From Sanghuangporus weigelae (Eukaryota; Basidiomycota; Agaricomycetes; Hymenochaetales; Hymenochaetaceae), in contig CP137324.1 of NCBI GenBank assembly GCA_033182465.1, positions 62,001 through 126,000 of the forward strand: DNA of 64,000 nucleotides, given 5' to 3'. Below are positions 11,763 to 23,870 of the stretch, in pieces. Below the pieces are notes generated by a model. It did no database searches. It was not told the DNA's origin and saw only the letters and a program-made list of their open reading frames with translations. Position 1 is the stretch's first letter. Each line of letters begins with the position of its first letter. The position numbers and the translations under genes were made by a program.

Positions 11763-13235
11763 ATGAGCAAGCGTTTATCAGAAGAACTTGTTTCAAATGC
11801 TTTCCATACTTACCTCAAGTCGTCTCTGACTCAGGCGAGGAAACATCATCTACTTGATGCCGAGATGCTCAGTAGCGCAGAGGCCGACATCATGATCACA
11901 GGTCCGTTCGTCGTGGTCTGTCTTGTTCCGATCAGTATCTGACAGAATCAACACGTGTCTTCAGGACCCGCGTTGTGTCTATACTTCGCAGCTCTGCGCT
12001 GCACGACTACACCACCGTCTGTTCCGCTGCCTCTGGATAAGGATAACGAACCAGTTGATCTTGCGGCTGACAACTGTCCACGTCCATTGATCGGATTCAT
12101 AGAGACCTGGGCTCTAACGGTTCCACTTATTCAGAGTCTAACTCCAGAATATCAACATGATCTAGCGCGGATCATCTGCGGACTTGAGCCAGTAACAACT
12201 CCATTGCATCCAGACATAGCTCGCATCGCTGCGGAGCTTCGTGCTGTTGCTATTGAAATCAGCCAAAGGCGTTCACTCCAAGACCGTTATGCGTCGGACT
12301 TGCAGGCCGTGCTAGATGTTGCTGATGGAGGAGTTGGAAGACGCGTTGCGAGTTTCGTCCCGCCTCCGATGTATGATCCGTCTCCATCTTCATCCATGTC
12401 GCCGTCACCGAACAGCCAGACCGTACCGCTTCCTCCAACATCTCCCTCAAAGTCGGAATTCCTGTCTCCGACAACTCCTTACCAGCCTTCTTCTTCTCGA
12501 TCACATTCTCCGTCACGCACTCGCACACCCTCACCAGCGCCATCATCTTCCTTCTCGCCTCCACCGTCTCCTTCTTTCACTGACAACGCGCCATCAATAC
12601 AGCTCATTCGAGAGACTCTCTATGCCTCACTTGCCGATGTTATCGCGCGGCATCGCTATATACGTCACCTTCTGAAATCTGACCCTCCGCGAGCGTATTT
12701 TGCAGCAGTCGGACTCGCGATTCTCGACGTCGCGTCTACCCGCACGCGTGTCCTTTCACTTGAAGAAGGGGTCATCTCTACCGGGGAGCCCGAGGTGGAA
12801 GTAGAGGGTGTGCTTGGCGCTAAACTCGCTCTTTCTGCGTGTCCGCGGCCTTTACAGCCATTCATGCGTGAACTATGCATGATTGGCGCCGCTGTTCGTG
12901 CAGCAGAAGAAGAGGACACTGCAATCGCCTTAGAGGTGCTGTCAACAGATTCCGATGCTGTTCTCCCAGCTCCGCGCATGGAACGAGTACGTCGCATTCT
13001 GGAGCGCGGTGTAGGCGCAGAGCATCGTAGGAGACGACACTCTTCCGAATCAGCTACCAGTACCGATGAAGAAGATGCAGAAGAAGGAGAGGAGAATAGA
13101 AGACGCAGTATCGAAGGGCGCGCGATTACTCTGACGAACCGCATCAATGCCCTCGCTCTCGGAATGTTGAAACTACGCGCCTTTCGTGATCGCCAGAGGG
13201 AGATCTTCAAGATCCTTGCTAGCGTTGTCTCATAA
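11763..13235 (+). CDS. Orphan Ser/Pro-rich protein, 469 aa
   Basis: Two exons, 11763-11901 and 11965-13235, joined by a 63-nt intron (ACA-G | GTCCGT ... TTCAG | GA) that makes a continuous frame from an ATG. I recognise no domain. A predicted helical N-terminal part (residues about 1-140) is followed by a Ser/Pro/Thr-rich low-complexity segment at about 150-215. A second ordered, helix-rich part follows, with an acidic patch near residues 410-425 and a basic, leucine-rich C-terminus. There is no signal peptide or membrane segment, so a cytoplasmic or nuclear location is likely. It starts just downstream of the transposon block. It may be a lineage-restricted basidiomycete protein; function unknown. 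Confidence 0.75.
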
Positions 13236-14985
13236 TCACGGTCCACTTATGATACCCCTCCCTCCTCCCGGCGGATTGTAGCTTACACATCTCATTTCAG
13301 ACTTGGAAGTATTGTACAACTACATCTCATCTATCGTACTGTATGCGAATGACAATCACTGAAGCTTAATCTCAAGTGCTCCTCCGTGTTCAACCAGTTC
13401 TCGAATCTTATTCTTTATGTTGGTAACAATCCTGGCTCGTCACATCTGTTAGTTCCTCAGTCTCCTGGCATGCGTGCTTTTCTTCGCGCAAAATGGACAC
13501 TACTGCAAGCAGACTTGCAGAATCAAAAACTGCGCCTTTAGAACTCAAAGGTGTTCTCAGTGGTGCATTTCCCAAGTTCGACATTGCCTATTTACGATGA
13601 TGTCGTAGCTCCTTTTTCGGACAGCATTCTCTTCCTCGACTAGCACTTTGTACATTCGTTCCGAAACAAACGAAGGCATCAAAGTTTCAGCCTGGCACGT
13701 TGTTTCTCGTTAATCAGTAAGTTTTGGTCCCGCAATCTGTTCTTCATGAGGATATTTCCCTGAAAAATGCTATGTCTACGTTCGGAGAAATTAAATTTCT
13801 ACTAATTTGGTATTAACACCTCTCTACTGCCGCTGCCATTATCCCAACCGACGACTCTCTTTCTCGTTAGTGGTTACTGTAATCACTAGTGCACTAAAAA
13901 AGTCAATTCCTGGGCGTGTTAGCAAACAAATTTGGTCAGAGACATAATATGCTTACAGAGCCGAAGGTCTGAAGGCCATATGCGTAGTTACAGCTCTGGC
14001 TTACTCACCTGAGACGATCCGGAGCGCCGTGGTTTCACATGAAATGGATAGTTAGACGCTGTTCAACGTTTTTATTTTACTGTGGCCAGTGAATCATTCT
14101 GGGTCTGCTCCACCTCCACTAGATGAACGAGTCACTAAATATGCACCGTTTCAAGATGCACGGCCGACATTACTGCGCTGGAACTTTTCTTCCGAGAAAG
14201 CGAGGAACGTCGGAACTGCAGTGCGTACTAGTAACATTCGGCCGGGCCGGATCAGCCAAATCACTGATGAAGACGGCCTGCGTCAAGTCATAGTACTGAG
14301 CATAGTACAGCTCGTTTCTCCCATCACAAGACATTTAGAGCAGACAATGCTAAGGCTCGTCCTGCGGGCCACGGATCCCCGAGTTTGTCGCCAATACGAT
14401 CACAGCAGCTTCCTACGGGCGTTTTCGTATGCATCAAATGCTTGCCACCATGTATCACCTGCAACACTGCAAACGAGTCATCTTGTGTCGGATGGAACGA
14501 ATCCTAATAACACTATACTTTGATACAACTAACCAGCTCACCTGAACTCATGTACAGAATTGTTCATCCATCGATAAATTCACAGAATTTGTCCACGCCG
14601 GAAGAAAAAAAAGCTGGCTCTTGGAACTTAAATGCACAGCTAAAGATTAGGAAGTCATCTCACGAATGTGATGACCATACTGGTCGGCGAGTATGATCTC
14701 AGGTGAGTTACAAGTTGGAGTTGCCACCTTGCCCGACCGAGTCATCACCTTTGCGCACCAATGCAATTCATTACTGATCCTACTTCGGGACCTTGAACAG
14801 GCGAATCCAGCCAGTATCGGGCACCTGTTCCCGATCAATGCATCAAAAATTTGTTCCGTCGCTCGCGCATACCAATCTACTACTCACTACCCACAGATAT
14901 CCCAGCCTCTTTCTCCAAAAGCATCGCATCCAAACGAAACGGATGCCCTTTCCGAGAAGTTGCCTGAATGTCTGGACTTGCGAAG
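13236..14985. other. Geneless stretch
   Basis: The first few hundred bases are pyrimidine-rich and are probably the 3' UTR of the preceding gene. A 145-codon frame at 14089-14523 lacks an ATG start (GTG) and has no supporting splice structure or motif. No repeats or RNA genes were seen. Confidence 0.45.
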
Positions 14986-15040
14986 GAACAGCCGATTCCG
15001 AGCCCTAGGAGGACTCGGCTGTTCTTTTGCATAATATAAA
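14986..15040 (+). promoter_or_regulatory. Inverted repeat plus TATA box upstream of the small secreted protein gene
   Basis: GAACAGCCGA at 14986-14995 is repeated in perfect inverted orientation as TCGGCTGTTC at 15015-15024, with 19 bp between. A TATA-like sequence, ATAATATAAA, follows at 15031-15040, 39 bp before the ATG at 15079. The palindrome could be a dimeric activator or repressor site. Only the sequence symmetry and its position are seen; binding is inferred. Confidence 0.55.
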
Positions 15041-15078
15041 GGCAGAGCTGTTCTGCAGCATAATTCACCAACCCAAGT

Positions 15079-15497
15079 ATGAAGTCCCTCGCAGTTCCGA
15101 CCCTTGCCTTTGCTATCTGTCTCGTCCTTGCCCTCTTCGGAAGCAGCGCGTCTGCTAGCCCCCTTCCTGTGAGTGATGCCGCTGTCTCCCCCGATAACCA
15201 CACGAAGATCTGACATTACCGAAGTGTCAAGGATGCATATTTGGCGGTGCCAAAACCGAAGTAATCTCTGCTGCCCCCGAGTCAGCTACAACGAGGACAG
15301 TCGAAGCATCTGATCTACCTTCGCCCGTCGTCCCGACGAGTGCCAAAGTTATCGATAGATCATGTCCTGGCTGCACATTTGTTATTTCGGCTTCAGCAAC
15401 AACGAACCCTGTCGAATTCACTGCGTATGCGACACCGGCAGCTACTACCGACGATAGCGATAGTTGTCCGGGATGCATCATCCCATCAGCTATCTGA
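15079..15497 (+). CDS. Small secreted protein with three CxGC motifs, 120 aa
   Basis: Two exons, 15079-15168 and 15225-15497, with a 56-nt phase-0 GTGAGT...AAG intron. Residues 1-26 form a clear signal peptide (KSLAVPTLAFAICLVLALFG core, cut near ASA). The mature chain of about 94 residues is Ala/Thr/Ser-rich and has only six cysteines, all in three copies of one motif: CQGC at 31-34, CPGC at 77-80 and CPGC at 111-114, each followed by two hydrophobic residues. The spacers have no cysteine. I do not recognise the family. The motifs could bind metal or form small disulphide loops, as in many secreted fungal effector-like proteins, but that is inference. It has its own TATA box and converges on the TFIIF beta gene. 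Confidence 0.75.
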
Positions 15498-15751
15498 TCG
15501 AGTGAGTGTCATTAATCCAACTTCCGACCAAGTGTGCTGAACCTGACTCGTCCTCGACAGAAGGCCCGGTTGTTTATGCGTCTCAATGGAAACGTCGAAA
15601 GGAACTTCTAGTTATTGACATCACATCCTTCCCATCGGTGCCTTCAGTAATATATCCGCCCGTGTAATCCCTGTATGAGTATAATCAAATGATATTGGAT
15701 GTTAATGGTACAATGAGTTGGCAAGTACATAAGTTAGAATAGAACGGAACG

Positions 15752-16846
15752 TCAGGATACTTCCTCCATGTCCTCGTCTTCATCATCTTCTGGTTCATCA
15801 TCAACGCCCATATCTGCATCAGGCTCTGCCTTCATGAGTTCCCCAGCCGCTCCTGAATATTCTCCATTTTCCGACTTGACCTACATATTGTTAAAACGCG
15901 CGAACTGAAAGTTATCTGAGGGGGGCTTACCGAGTCCTTGAAGTTCGCCTTTAGCTCATATAATCCGTTGAACTCACCGCTGCGATGAAGATCAGCAATC
16001 TCGCCGAGTACTTCTTTAAGATATGCCTCAGGTTGTTCAGTGCGACTTCGTAAATCCTTGGCCGACCAGCGTGGACGTTCTCGATACAAGGCAAAGAGCA
16101 GATCGAGTAGTTGGTTACGAGGCATGCGAGCGAAACGCTCGAATGTGCCTTTGGCAGGTTTTGGTTTCGGTTTCTAAATAGAACGTTTAGAAAACATCAG
16201 CATAACGGAAGAAAGCACGACGCACGACCAAGCCTGCGAAGGCACTAGATGGTGTTCCCATTCCAGCACCAAGCCTGTTCATACGGCCCACACCACCAGC
16301 CTCCGCAACATCCATAACCTTCGCGGTCCGCCTCGGCGTGCTTGCCGCAATCGCTCGCTTCTTTAATCGTTGGCGATATGCATCCGTCAGCTTCGGACGC
16401 ATGGAACACTCGTGTTTGATACGGCCCGTTAAGATAGTCGATCGAGCGCGCGAGCCAGGAGTTACTTCTTTCTCAGCCACCACAATCTGGTTCTCGACAG
16501 CCTGATTAATCATGTCCAGCTCGTATTCCTCAAACGTCCCCGGGACAAGAGGTGGAGCCTCTGTCGCACTTGGGTCTGAAGGGTTGGGTGGATTTACGGG
16601 AACAAAGAGGACGAAGCGTGGCTTGCCCGTTCGCGGATCTGGGTCGTACGCTCGAAGCGTAGCAAGGTGGACGCCGTCTCTATTTATCGCGGCCCATTTC
16701 TCCATCAAGTGCTTGGGCACCTTGACGCACCATGCACGACCACTCCCACTCTGCATGTCCATGATTTCGTCGGGGTCAGGCTGAGTCTCGTCTTCGAGCT
16801 TGACGTCGACATCAGGTTTGCTCTCGTGTATCTCTGTATCATCCAT
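15752..16846 (-). CDS. tfg2: Transcription initiation factor IIF subunit beta (RAP30/Tfg2)
   Basis: Small subunit of TFIIF, which stabilises RNA polymerase II in the preinitiation complex. Three exons, 16846-16226, 16173-15931 and 15880-15752, all phase 0; 330 aa. Recognisable parts: the N-terminal dimerisation region with WCVKVPKHLMEKW near residues 38-50; a central region with TGRIKHECSMRP; and a C-terminal winged-helix domain starting near FERFARMPRNQLLDLLF, with the WSAKDLRSRTEQPEAYLKEVL helix pair. The protein ends in an acidic Asp/Glu tail. Length and order match the fungal family. Identified from remembered family motifs. Confidence 0.93.
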
Positions 16847-16949
16847 CTTTTATTCTGATGTATGGATAGTCGCACGCAAGCAAGGTCTTGAATATGGATG
16901 TGAGGATACAGGTTCAGGTCACTCAGGCAGGATGAACAAGAGAATCGGT

Positions 16950-17880
16950 CACGTGTATAATGATCTGCTTTCTAAATCGTCGATCAAGAAGAGATCGACG
17001 GTACAATGGCAACTCACTTCACTTCTCAGTCTTCTCTCCTCTCGACAACGAAGCAGCACGAATCCCGTGGACACATAGCTCTCTTAATACTCGTCTGCGC
17101 GGCGTCATCATTTTTATACGTTCCTCGCTTCGATGCGTGCACTGTCGCATTCTTTGTTGAACATCTAACGTGGCTTTCATTTCTTTTCACCCTTCGGAAT
17201 TGAACCGTATTTTCCTGCGTTTCTCCTGTAATTGCCGAAGTTGGTTGTGAAGACCTGTCAGTTTTCGCAGTTACTCCTTCGTCTGATTCTGTGCCTCGCC
17301 GCGAGTGCTCTTCTTCTCCTCCTCCGATTGGAGACTAACTACTTTCCTATGGATATCATCGAGTTTCAGCGTTGGCGAAACCAGATCTGTGACATCACGT
17401 TGTTCCCATTTGCATCCTCTTTTTTCAACGTCGTGACTTTTTTTGATCGCTTCGTCTGCCTCCCTCTGACGGCTCTCGATTATAGAATCCGTGTTCTTGT
17501 ACAAATTATATCAGGCATTCACTTCTTCCCGAGCATTCCCCCAATAACGTAGCAACGACCTGCCATTATCAATTGATCCCTGCTCAAACATGATCCTAGT
17601 ATTATCAAGAAACTTCATCGCTTCTTGATGCGAGTCATCGAGTGGTTTTTCTCGGGAATTGCAGATAAGAGTTTTCTGTTCGTACCGATGATTGAATTCC
17701 GTGCCTAGGTTTTTGATATTTTGCATTGCAGGTTTGCTGGAACCTCTATCCCTCTGCAGCGTGGCTATCACCTCCAACGGTGCGGAAATGTCCTGTTCAA
17801 ACTGGGAGAACTTCAGTTTCGCTATTCTTAATTACGAAGTAGATTGTGAGTGAGGCTGAAGTCAATCTTTCGGCATACTA
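16950..17880 (-). pseudogene. Decayed coiled-coil gene, copy B of a tandem pair
   Basis: Minus-strand coding-like blocks: a start resembling CRKIDFSLTHNLL near 17865-17830, then charged helical segments (17777-17511 and 17504-17271) rich in Glu, Lys, Gln and Asp, as in coiled coils. The first block aligns with the SSKIDFELTCYLYL block of copy A at 19940-19905, and the following AKLKFSQFEQDI aligns with AKLRVFEFEEGV. Between these blocks copy B has stop codons (TAA, TAG, TGA near 17825) where copy A reads through, and I could not find an intron long enough to remove them. I therefore read it as a decaying paralog. Function unknown. Confidence 0.4.
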
Positions 17881-17925
17881 CTTTGCAATACTCGAGTACT
17901 GAATCGAGCAGATTTCCTCGCGTAG

Positions 17926-18061
17926 GCGTTTCGTTCTGGGGATGTCTAGCAGGTATTGTCTATGACTGAAGTCGTGGGCAGTTGTAAAGGGTAGCGTTTC
18001 GTTCTGGGGATGTCTAGCAGGTATTGTCTATGACTGAAGTCGTGGGCAGTTGTAAAGGGTA
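17926..18061. repeat. Perfect 68-bp tandem duplication
   Basis: Two identical 68-bp units, 17926-17993 and 17994-18061, each beginning GCGTTTCGTTCTGGGGATGT, with no mismatch. They lie between the two coiled-coil paralogs. Perfect identity in noncoding DNA points to a very recent duplication, or an assembly artefact. Confidence 0.9.
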
Positions 18062-18129
18062 GGAAAGCATACGGTCCAATCAAATGGAAAGAGCTCTACG
18101 TAATTCTCGTACTGACAGAGGAGCAAAGT

Positions 18130-20030
18130 AATTCATCGGCTTCCGTCGAACGAGAACTGATACTGCCGGAGCGAAGTGATATAATGAACGAGTGCAAAAT
18201 TGAACAGAATTACACATGCAACGCTTCGTAGACAGTATTGTCGAGGCGCGAGACCATCGGGCGTGATTTGTAGTATCGCGTTCAGTGACCACCAGACCAC
18301 TCCGGCATCCAAGTCAGCCATAATGTCGAAGGTCACCTTGACTAGTCTAGCTGAGTACTGTCCAAGTACTTCCTGCCGATTCCGTGCCACTCGCCCGTCA
18401 ATGTTATCTTGGGCAGGCGATGTTATTTCGTCACTTGTAAGTCTATTAGACTCAAATTACATGTGTATCAGAGCTGACCGTGTTACTTTCCTTCGACGGT
18501 ATCCGAATTTCATTTCTTGTTTCCATGATCTTTCTGCCCGACCTACTGAATCTCCGATGCCGATTGAATGTTGAACTCCGTCGTGTTCTGGCTTGTGAAG
18601 AGTCTCAATATGTAAGCTTCACTCAGTCTATGATCATTCAAACATCATTTTTAAAGACGTCTAGAGTGATCCCACATCACTAGCTACTCTAATTGTCTGC
18701 ATGGGTTCCATCCTTCCTATTTGTCCATTCAAGGTCGTCAGAATTTATACAATGCGTCGTACTTGGATCCTTGCAAAATTTGCTGCATCTTTCTGTTCCT
18801 TTTCTAGCGCACGTTATCGTAACTGTTCGAGGTTCTGTTGTGCCTGAAATTCGACAACGGAACGAAGAAGTATCCGATCTTCTGGTAGTTGGAAGCATCG
18901 TCACTCGCATCTAAATGAATGTCACCAAACAGACTCTGGAATGGATCGGATATCTTCATTTCTTTGAGTAAAAATCTCTGAAGAAGTGATGATCAGATTC
19001 ACATCAGAGTGAAGGTGAGAACCTATTTATGGTCACATCAAATTTGATTCACTTACTTGTGCGTTAGCTGTAGTCTGAAGCTGTGCTTCCAGTGTAGGAA
19101 ACCTCCACCCCTCGTCCGTGTTCATGGATCTGAAAGGCCCGAAAGTGTTTCTTTTGGGCGCGCGAATACCTGGAGGCATTCTGACTCGGATACATACAGT
19201 ACTCATGAGTTTCACATTTTCGGAATTATTTTTCACTTTGTACTTGACGTGGGACTCATTTCTCTGTTTAAGATGCTCCGTAAGTACCTTCCTTGCCTTT
19301 CTGTCCACGCGTTTCTGAAGGCTTGCTCGGAGGGCAGATGATGTTGCATCTCCTCGTCCATTTTCTTGCTTATTTGATGGTAACTATTCCTGAATCCATG
19401 CGGTAAACGTATATATCCTTAGCTTCTGCATTAATCCTCATCAACTCGGTCGCGCACGACTCCAAATCTTCAAGATCTTTCTGGGTAAAGTTCCGAGCTT
19501 CCTTCACCCTTCGCTCCACTCCCTTAAGTTTTCCGAAACAGATATCAGCCCACTTTGTAGATTCACAATCTTCTCGCCAATTTCCTTGCACATTTCCAGT
19601 TTTGCAAGGGCTTCCTTGTGGGCTCGATTCCAACGACGAATCATTGCTTCGCTTTCTGAGTGCTCTCCATGCTGAAATATATATACGGAATCGCTCAGAA
19701 GCTTCATCACGTATCTTTCTCGAGGTCTCTGACCTTTTGAAATGCAGAGATACTTATGGCTTCTTCAGGTATGTTCTGTTCCGTCAAGTTTGGTCCATTA
19801 GCGGGTCTTTTCAACATGCCAAGAGCCTCAGAGAATGCTTTGACGCCTTCTTCAAACTCGAAGACCCTCAGCTTCGCTTTTCTAAGATACAGATATAAGT
19901 AGCAAGTTAGTTCGAAGTCAATCTTGCTGCTGGCCACACGACAGTTTTCATGTGCCAAATCATATTGATTCTTTGGTGGTGGAGCTTGTGCTTTTTTCCT
20001 TAGGCGAAACGTTTTTCTGCTGGAGACATT
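18130..20030 (-). CDS. Coiled-coil protein gene, copy A (structure uncertain, may be decayed)
   Basis: A minus-strand series of coding-like blocks: 19990-19758 (contains AHENCRVASSKIDFELTCYL and a proline-bounded helix), then 19690-19600 after a GTCAGA...TTTCAG intron (MIRRWNRAHKEALAKLEMCK), 19480-19380 (DLEDLESCATELMRINAEA), a coil-like block near 18880-18700 (EFQAQQNLEQLR, EKEQKDAANFARIQ), and 18400-18190 (TFDIMADLDAGVVWW). Some junctions have good splice signals, but no upstream ATG fits cleanly and the 18880-18700 block carries in-frame stops. It looks like one long helical protein of about 400 aa, paralogous to copy B. Family and function unknown; it may be a pseudogene. Confidence 0.35.
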
Positions 20031-20285
20031 CTGCTAGTACCGCTGTAGGACTCGGAAAATTGTTCACTCTCGAGCAGGCGAACCAATATTTATGCAATCA
20101 TTGTATTTATGAGAGTGCAAATAGTATCTAGTATCGTAGGCGGTTGGGAGAGTCACATCTAGTCTATTATAGGCGGCTGAAGGCGGCTAACTCCGAGTCC
20201 GAGTACCAAATCTGCTCAGCAATCTACCAACCAATTACGGATTTTGCAGGATCAGCTTCTGAAAAGAACTTGCACAGCGACTCCC

Positions 20286-21317
20286 ATGAACTACGTTGAA
20301 CTTCTAATTCTCGGCGCAGGCTGGACATCAGATTTTCTCATACCTCTGCTTTTGCAACATGATATCACATTTGCCGCTACGACACGCGACGGTCGAGATC
20401 GCTCTGGATACAAAACCCTGAAATTCGAGTTTGATCCTGACTCGGAAGATCCATCTGCATACCGTATCTTGCCTGACGCACAGACTGTACTCATTACGTT
20501 CCCGATATACAAGAGTGGAGGGTCAAAGACATTGACTTCGCTTTGGAAAGAGACGCATGCAGAATCAAAAGCTGCGTTTATCCAACTGGGATCAACTGGG
20601 ATCTGGAATGTGAGTCTGGAGTCAAGTTTGTCAACTTCGATATTGATATTAATTTTCACTCGTAGGGAGATCCAACTCTCAAATCACAGCAACGTCCTAT
20701 ATGGCTTGATCGTCATAGTAAATTTAACGCTGCCAACGACCGTGCACGGGCAGAAGATGAGCTCCTGGGGCTTTCGCCGACAATTCCAACAACAGTTTTG
20801 GACCTCAGCGGTCTATGGGGTGGACAAAGGCACCCTCGAAATTGGGTGCAACGGGTTGCACCTTCCAAGGTTGCGCTATCACAGAAGGTGAAAATTATGA
20901 CTAGTCAAGACAAATATCACATAGGTCTCCTGAGATTGATATTTCCTTGTTCCGCTACAGGGTAGCATTCATTTGATTCACGGTGTGGATGTCGCGCGTG
21001 CCATTATGGCCGTACACTCAAAATTTTCGGCTGCCTCTGGAGAACGATGGTTGCTTACAGATTGTCGCGTGTATGACTGGTGGGATCTTGCATCGGCGTG
21101 GGGTGGTAGCGTTCCTGCCAACTCTCCTCCAGCTGGGGACTCCTCCGATCCTTCTAGAATCGTTGGTCCGCAACCGGCTTGGGTGAGGGAACTCATGAAG
21201 GAGAGCGGCATCCATGCGCTTCCTCGACCTCATAGCACCTTTGACCGTGCTCTCGATAGCCGCGAGTTCTGGGATACATTTGGGCTTAGTCCGTCGAAGA
21301 CCCTGCTTTCTGCTTAA
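20286..21317 (+). CDS. NAD(P)-binding Rossmann protein, atypical extended SDR (YeeZ-like)
   Basis: Three exons, 20286-20609, 20666-20887 and 20961-21317; phases agree and give 300 aa. The N-terminus has a beta strand followed by LILGAGWTSDFL, a dinucleotide-binding glycine motif (GxGxxS form), then FAATTRDGRD, typical of an NADP-preferring loop. Later features include QLGSTGIW and DRHSKFNAANDRARAEDELL, which match the layout of the YeeZ-like atypical extended SDR group, and IHLIHGVDVARAIMAVH in the last exon. The classical YxxxK active site is not obvious, so catalysis is uncertain. The substrate cannot be predicted. The start is the first ATG; the upstream frame opens only with TTG. Confidence 0.75.
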
Positions 21318-21620
21318 TTATCGCTTCGTAGACCCGGTAACTTCAACTGATGTAAATATATATAAAAAAGTTCCAGCAAGATATAGATGCATTGGTATGG
21401 GCGTCGACAGCGTCACGCGGAATCGGGCGCTCTCAAATGAGGTGAAGCAGGGTCTATGGTAATTGAACAGAGTATAGAAACACCTTTGATCATATATTAT
21501 ATATATCGACTTGAACGAATATGGAGCTGCAAAATGTAAAAAATGGCTTCAATCTCAGAATAAGAGTGAACATAGCGAAGAATAGGGACAAAAGGGGAGA
21601 GAAAACAGTATAAAGAAATT

Positions 21621-23870
21621 CTAAACTCGAGAAGAAGGCCTCTTGAGTGAGAAAGACGTCCACAAATTACGGGATGCAGGAGATTCTGATGTAGGAAGAA
21701 GAGTGTAAGGATGTTGAATAGTACGGATGGACAGCGTGCGCTTGTGGCGGAATAAATTCTCGCTAAGCACCAATGAAGCTATTGGTTTGCGGTGATGCTG
21801 CGAGTGTTTTTGCTTCACGGAAGCAGGGTATGACGGAAGCTGTCCCGGAGATAGAGAACTCGTAGGTGCCCTGTTCGAGATGTCAGATAAGCCACGAGGT
21901 TTGCTGCATGCTTGTCTTGCAAGACTTGAGGTTCGCCGTGTCGACTTCTCAAAGTCTTTGCCAGAAATTGAACCTGCTTTCTTGACTCTAGTTGCCTTCC
22001 CCAAAGCGTCAACGACTTGATTTACGAGAACTCCATTCTTGGCGGTCTTACGCACCGAGGAGGACTCGAGCAATGCACCGTCTTCCTTGATTTCTCCCTT
22101 AGGAATTCGCGGTCCAGAAATCGTACCGAAGGATGATCGCTTTTTGAGACTAGATCGAATAATGCTCAACTGAGCTGAGATGCTAGGCTTCCGCTTAACG
22201 AAGGCCGGAGTTCCTGCATGATCTGCACAAAGGCTCCCAGTCTGACAGGGACATGAGGATACGCGAGGATCGTCAAACGGCGATTGAGCAACGCAAGAGT
22301 CCGAGAAGGGGTCGCTTCCATCGCTCGTCATTGGTGCAAGCGGCGCATTCGCAGTTAAAGCATCGTAATGAGCACGCTTCAATACCTTCACCAATAGTCT
22401 GTCCGTCGACCGTCTCCTTAATGGAGCACTTGAGAGCACTAGGATGTCATGTCGGTCGTCAGCTGAGTTGGAGGAACGTGGATAAGGAGGGACAGCATTC
22501 CCTGTAAGTCGATTACCTGACCTCGGCCTAAAGAACTCTGAACCAGGCACGAGAAGTGAAGGTATGGCAGGCAGGTATAGTGCCTCCGTATTAAGCTGCT
22601 TCATCAGGCACTTCCTCAATTTCTTGATGCTTTCTGGACGAGGTGAGAAGTAGCAGGGATAGGCTGGTGTTGATGCACGACCGAAGATGCAGGGGTCTCG
22701 AGCGAAAGGATTCGGGATAACAAATCGAAGTTCTGGGCTTCTCTGCATCTCAATGCGACGTTCTAGCAGGATTCGCTGTGCATGCTCTTTCGTCACGAAC
22801 CTACGGGATGCTAGAAGCACGCCGCGTCGAGTACATATTGGCAAGTTGACCATTTCTGGAACCATGGACGACTCGTCTGAGCCGAGACTTTCTGCAGTGA
22901 GGCGAAGTGAAGAGATTTCGGAGCGAGAGTCGCTGTACTGATTGGGCTTCAGATCGCTGACAGAATCGTCCTCTCTTGTGCATGACGCTTCCTTGAGCGT
23001 ATTCCCTAATTTCTCAATCTCCGAGATAAGGGCTGACATCCTATTGTTTCTGATGCCGGCCAGATTAGAACATATTCGTCTCACTTAGATGGAAGCATAG
23101 CAATCGTAGAAGCTTACCGCAGAGTTTTATCCAGATCGTCAATTGTATTGTCCCTCAGCCTCGTGTCGTTGAGGACGTCATTGTCGTGATCTTTTGCACT
23201 TGCGCTTGAGCTGAAGTGATGTTCTACGGCATATTCTGTAGGAGACCGTAGGATGTACTCCGGTTTTGGTGTGGAGCGTGACACAACCCTGGTCTACAGT
23301 GAAACCGTCAGCCACCATACTTCAGAAACATGTCGTCAAAGATCTTACCTGGGCGAAGTCGACGCCATCTCGGTTGACAGCACCTGCTGCGTCTTCCAGT
23401 GTACTCAGCTGACCGGTGTCTTCATCGTCGCTATTAATGAATGGATTCCGACTATCCTCAAGCTGTATCAAAGTATTGTCATCTTCATCGATCTGCTTCC
23501 AGTTATCAGAATTGCAGAAATCCCATGCGAATGGGCCGGTCCCATAGAGCAGCTTGGGCTGGGATATATCGTCGACAGTAATCCGCCCTGCTTTGATTCC
23601 GTCCTCGAGATCGTATTCCGGGTGTCGAAGGGATCCGTTCCCGAACAAGGAGAGGCGGGAAGGGAGCGGAGTGAAGTTGTAGCTATAGTCCCTGTTTCGA
23701 ATGCGCTTTATGAAGCGATGCATGGAGTATACGATGAGCAACACGAACACCAAAATGCATGGTATTGCAAGACCAAGGAAGAGTACCTGGTGGTTTGAAT
23801 GAAAAGTGGTTCTGGTGCCAGTGATCTCGACAGAGCGAGTAAAGAGCGTGGGTAATGCGAGCAAGGGCAT
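21621..23870 (-). CDS. Single-pass membrane protein with long cytoplasmic tail, 708 aa, unknown
   Basis: Three exons, 23870-23349, 23293-23118 and 23049-21621, frame-closed. A short N-terminal segment (about 28 residues) precedes one strong hydrophobic segment, about residues 29-53 (VLFLGLAIPCILVFVLLIVY), followed by basic residues RFIKRIRNR, which predicts a cytoplasmic C-terminus. The remaining 650 residues are Ser/Arg-rich, with acidic patches (NSDDEDTG) and no recognisable domain, and look largely disordered. No signal peptide. It resembles the many single-TM fungal orphan proteins with disordered tails. Function unknown. Confidence 0.75.

Noticed and set aside
14089-14523. 144-codon plus-strand frame
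   Set aside because: No ATG start, no motif and no exon partners; chance or relic.
15227-15481. Minus-strand 84-codon frame opposite the small secreted protein
   Set aside because: Antisense to an exon with clean splice phase and a signal peptide on the plus strand.
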